Source: Candidatus Methanoperedentaceae archaeon
Lineage (GTDB): Archaea > Halobacteriota > Methanosarcinia > Methanosarcinales > Methanoperedenaceae
Direction of reading: 5' to 3'
NCBI GenBank assembly: GCA_027371625.1
Contig: DAHXMQ010000397.1
Coordinates: 1-5,763, forward strand
Length of the DNA stretch: 5,763 nucleotides
Below the pieces are notes generated by a model. The model made no database searches and was not told the DNA's origin. It saw only the letters and a list, made by a program, of their open reading frames with translations. Below, piece after piece: positions 4,812 through 5,763 of the stretch (position 1 is the stretch's first letter; each line of letters begins with the position of its first letter). The position numbers and the translations under genes are program-made.

Positions 4812-5763
4812 TCAGGTCTCCTTCGTCCATTCGCCGCTCACACTGAAATTATCCTCGGTTCTATATGTTCCGTTGCCGTTAAGAACCGCTGCACCTGTGC
4901 CTGATGCAGTGAGATTGACATTGTTGCCTGATATTGCGACCCAGATATTATCGCCCGTTATTGTTGCTGAGTTGAATCCCTGGTATTCTATCTGCCTATT
5001 GCCGAGAGTATGGTTCGTACCTCCGTCTGTGACAACCACGGCATTACTTGAGACCATCAGAGTACCGTTTATTCCAGACAGCGTAACAGTAACATTTCCC
5101 TCGATTACTGCCCTGCCGCTACCATTGGCTATCAGTGTGCCATTTCCCATAACCAGGGCTCTTCCGTTTGAGAGTCTCCTGTATTCTCTGACAAAATGCC
5201 GTACCTGTATTACAGCTTTCTTCAGTATTTTGATGGTATCTTTCTGCGAATTATCAACCTGTTGCAGGAAAGACCTTGCATCATCCATGTTCGTAACCGT
5301 GCCGTTTGATGCAAATCCGATGTGGCTGGCGAGCAACTGGTCTGTATTCTGCTGGTTAGCCGATGCTTCCTGTATAGAATCCGTGAAATTCGCTGCGATT
5401 GCCTCAAGGTCAGAGGTGTCTTTGCCCTGAGATTGCAGGTTCTGGATTGCTGCATTCATTCTTGCCGACACATTACCTGCTTTTACAATAAACGCATTTA
5501 TTTTATTTTCAAGCAGTATTACATAATCGTATCTGACCTCGAGTCTTATATTGGCATATACGTCTTTTATCTCTTTATTTATATCCCTCAAGTCCTGGGT
5601 TGTGTTAGCCTGCTCTACTTCTATCTTTATCTGCTGAAGCTGATTCTCCTGAGCGTCGATGTTGCTGGAAACATTGAATGGCAGTGTTCGGTTGATATTA
5701 TCGACTCTCGAATTCAGGATATCGAGATATAATATCATGCGGTCTATTGCCCTATCGAAATAA
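4812..5763 (-). CDS. Surface protein: coiled coil plus beta-strand-rich, sequon-dense C-terminal domain (5' truncated by window)
   Basis: The frame is open through the window edge. The ATG at 5738 is only the first Met visible: eight in-frame residues (Y-F-D-R-A-I-D-R) precede it and continue the helix, so the true start and any signal peptide lie outside. From 5738 there are 308 residues. Residues 1-185 are predicted long helices (Q/E/K/N-rich coiled coil). Residues 194-305 are short beta-like repeats rich in Gly, Asn, Thr and Val (M-G-N-G-T-L, V-T-V-T-L-S-G-I-N-G-T-L, A-T-I-T-G-D-N, V-L-N-G-N-G-T-Y), suggesting a beta-helix or beta-sandwich. There are about 14 N-x-S/T sequons, consistent with an N-glycosylated exported protein. 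I recognise the style of archaeal surface proteins but not a named family. The gene is followed after one base by the lipoprotein gene, so they are probably co-transcribed. Confidence 0.78.
   Translation of the reverse strand, partial: YFDRAIDRMILYLDILNSRVDNINRTLPFNVSSNIDAQENQLQQIKIEVEQANTTQDLRDINKEIKDVYANIRLEVRYDYVILLENKINAFIVKAGNVSARMNAAIQNLQSQGKDTSDLEAIAANFTDSIQEASANQQNTDQLLASHIGFASNGTVTNMDDARSFLQQVDNSQKDTIKILKKAVIQVRHFVREYRRLSNGRALVMGNGTLIANGSGRAVIEGNVTVTLSGINGTLMVSSNAVVVTDGGTNHTLGNRQIEYQGFNSATITGDNIWVAISGNNVNLTASGTGAAVLNGNGTYRTEDNFSVSGEWTKET

Noticed and set aside
4873..5732. Long plus-strand frames opposite the surface protein
   Set aside because: They are antisense shadows: the minus-strand frame has clear sequons, beta repeats and a coupled downstream gene, while the plus-strand proteins show no domain logic.
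1..5763. CRISPR array, tRNA or rRNA
   Set aside because: No regularly spaced repeats were found (R1 has two copies about 840 bases apart), and no cloverleaf or conserved rRNA segment was noticed by eye.

Overview
This window looks like a euryarchaeal chromosome segment, most probably from the Methanosarcinales/Methanomicrobia side; an ANME-2d/Methanoperedens-like genome would fit, but this is inferred from protein style only. The evidence is an archaeal replication protein A (RPA) with a Cx2C-x8-Cx2H zinc finger, its archaeal partner proteins downstream, an acylphosphatase/coiled-coil protein of a type I associate with archaea, a lipoprotein plus a sequon-rich surface protein, and a T-tract terminator. 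No tRNA, rRNA or CRISPR array was seen.

Layout. (1) Positions 1-167 are the 3' end of a QueD/6-pyruvoyl-tetrahydropterin synthase-like gene, plus strand. (2) Positions 168-1541 are a scarred accessory zone. It holds a frameshifted and internally deleted minus-strand nucleotidyltransferase gene, two extra fragments of the queD 3' end, a ~54 bp direct repeat in two copies, one intact gene (acylphosphatase-like domain plus coiled coil, 662-1222) lying between those repeats, and a stub resembling the N-terminus of an IS110-type transposase. (3) Positions 1542-4538 are a compact three-gene operon: RPA large subunit, an RPA-associated OB-fold/winged-helix protein, and a calcineurin-like phosphoesterase of the COG1407 type. 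The genes are separated by +1 nt and then overlap by 4 nt (ATGA). A strong Shine-Dalgarno precedes only the first. (4) Positions 4532-4557 hold a hairpin between the convergent transcription units, with a T-tract that serves the minus strand. (5) Positions 4556-5763 are a minus-strand pair: a surface protein whose 5' end lies outside the window, then a small lipoprotein 1 nt downstream.

How the genes work together. The central operon is the coherent system. Rpa coats single-stranded DNA through three OB folds. The second protein has an RPA32-like OB plus winged-helix plan and probably binds Rpa or other repair and replication partners. The phosphoesterase has a full metal-binding motif set and is plausibly a nuclease or phosphatase acting with them; this order matches the rpa-rpap-rpe operons described in haloarchaea. 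The distal minus-strand pair is an envelope module with no visible link to the RPA operon. The left 1.5 kb looks like a recombination or insertion scar next to the operon, and the inferred rpa promoter lies inside the transposase-like remnant.
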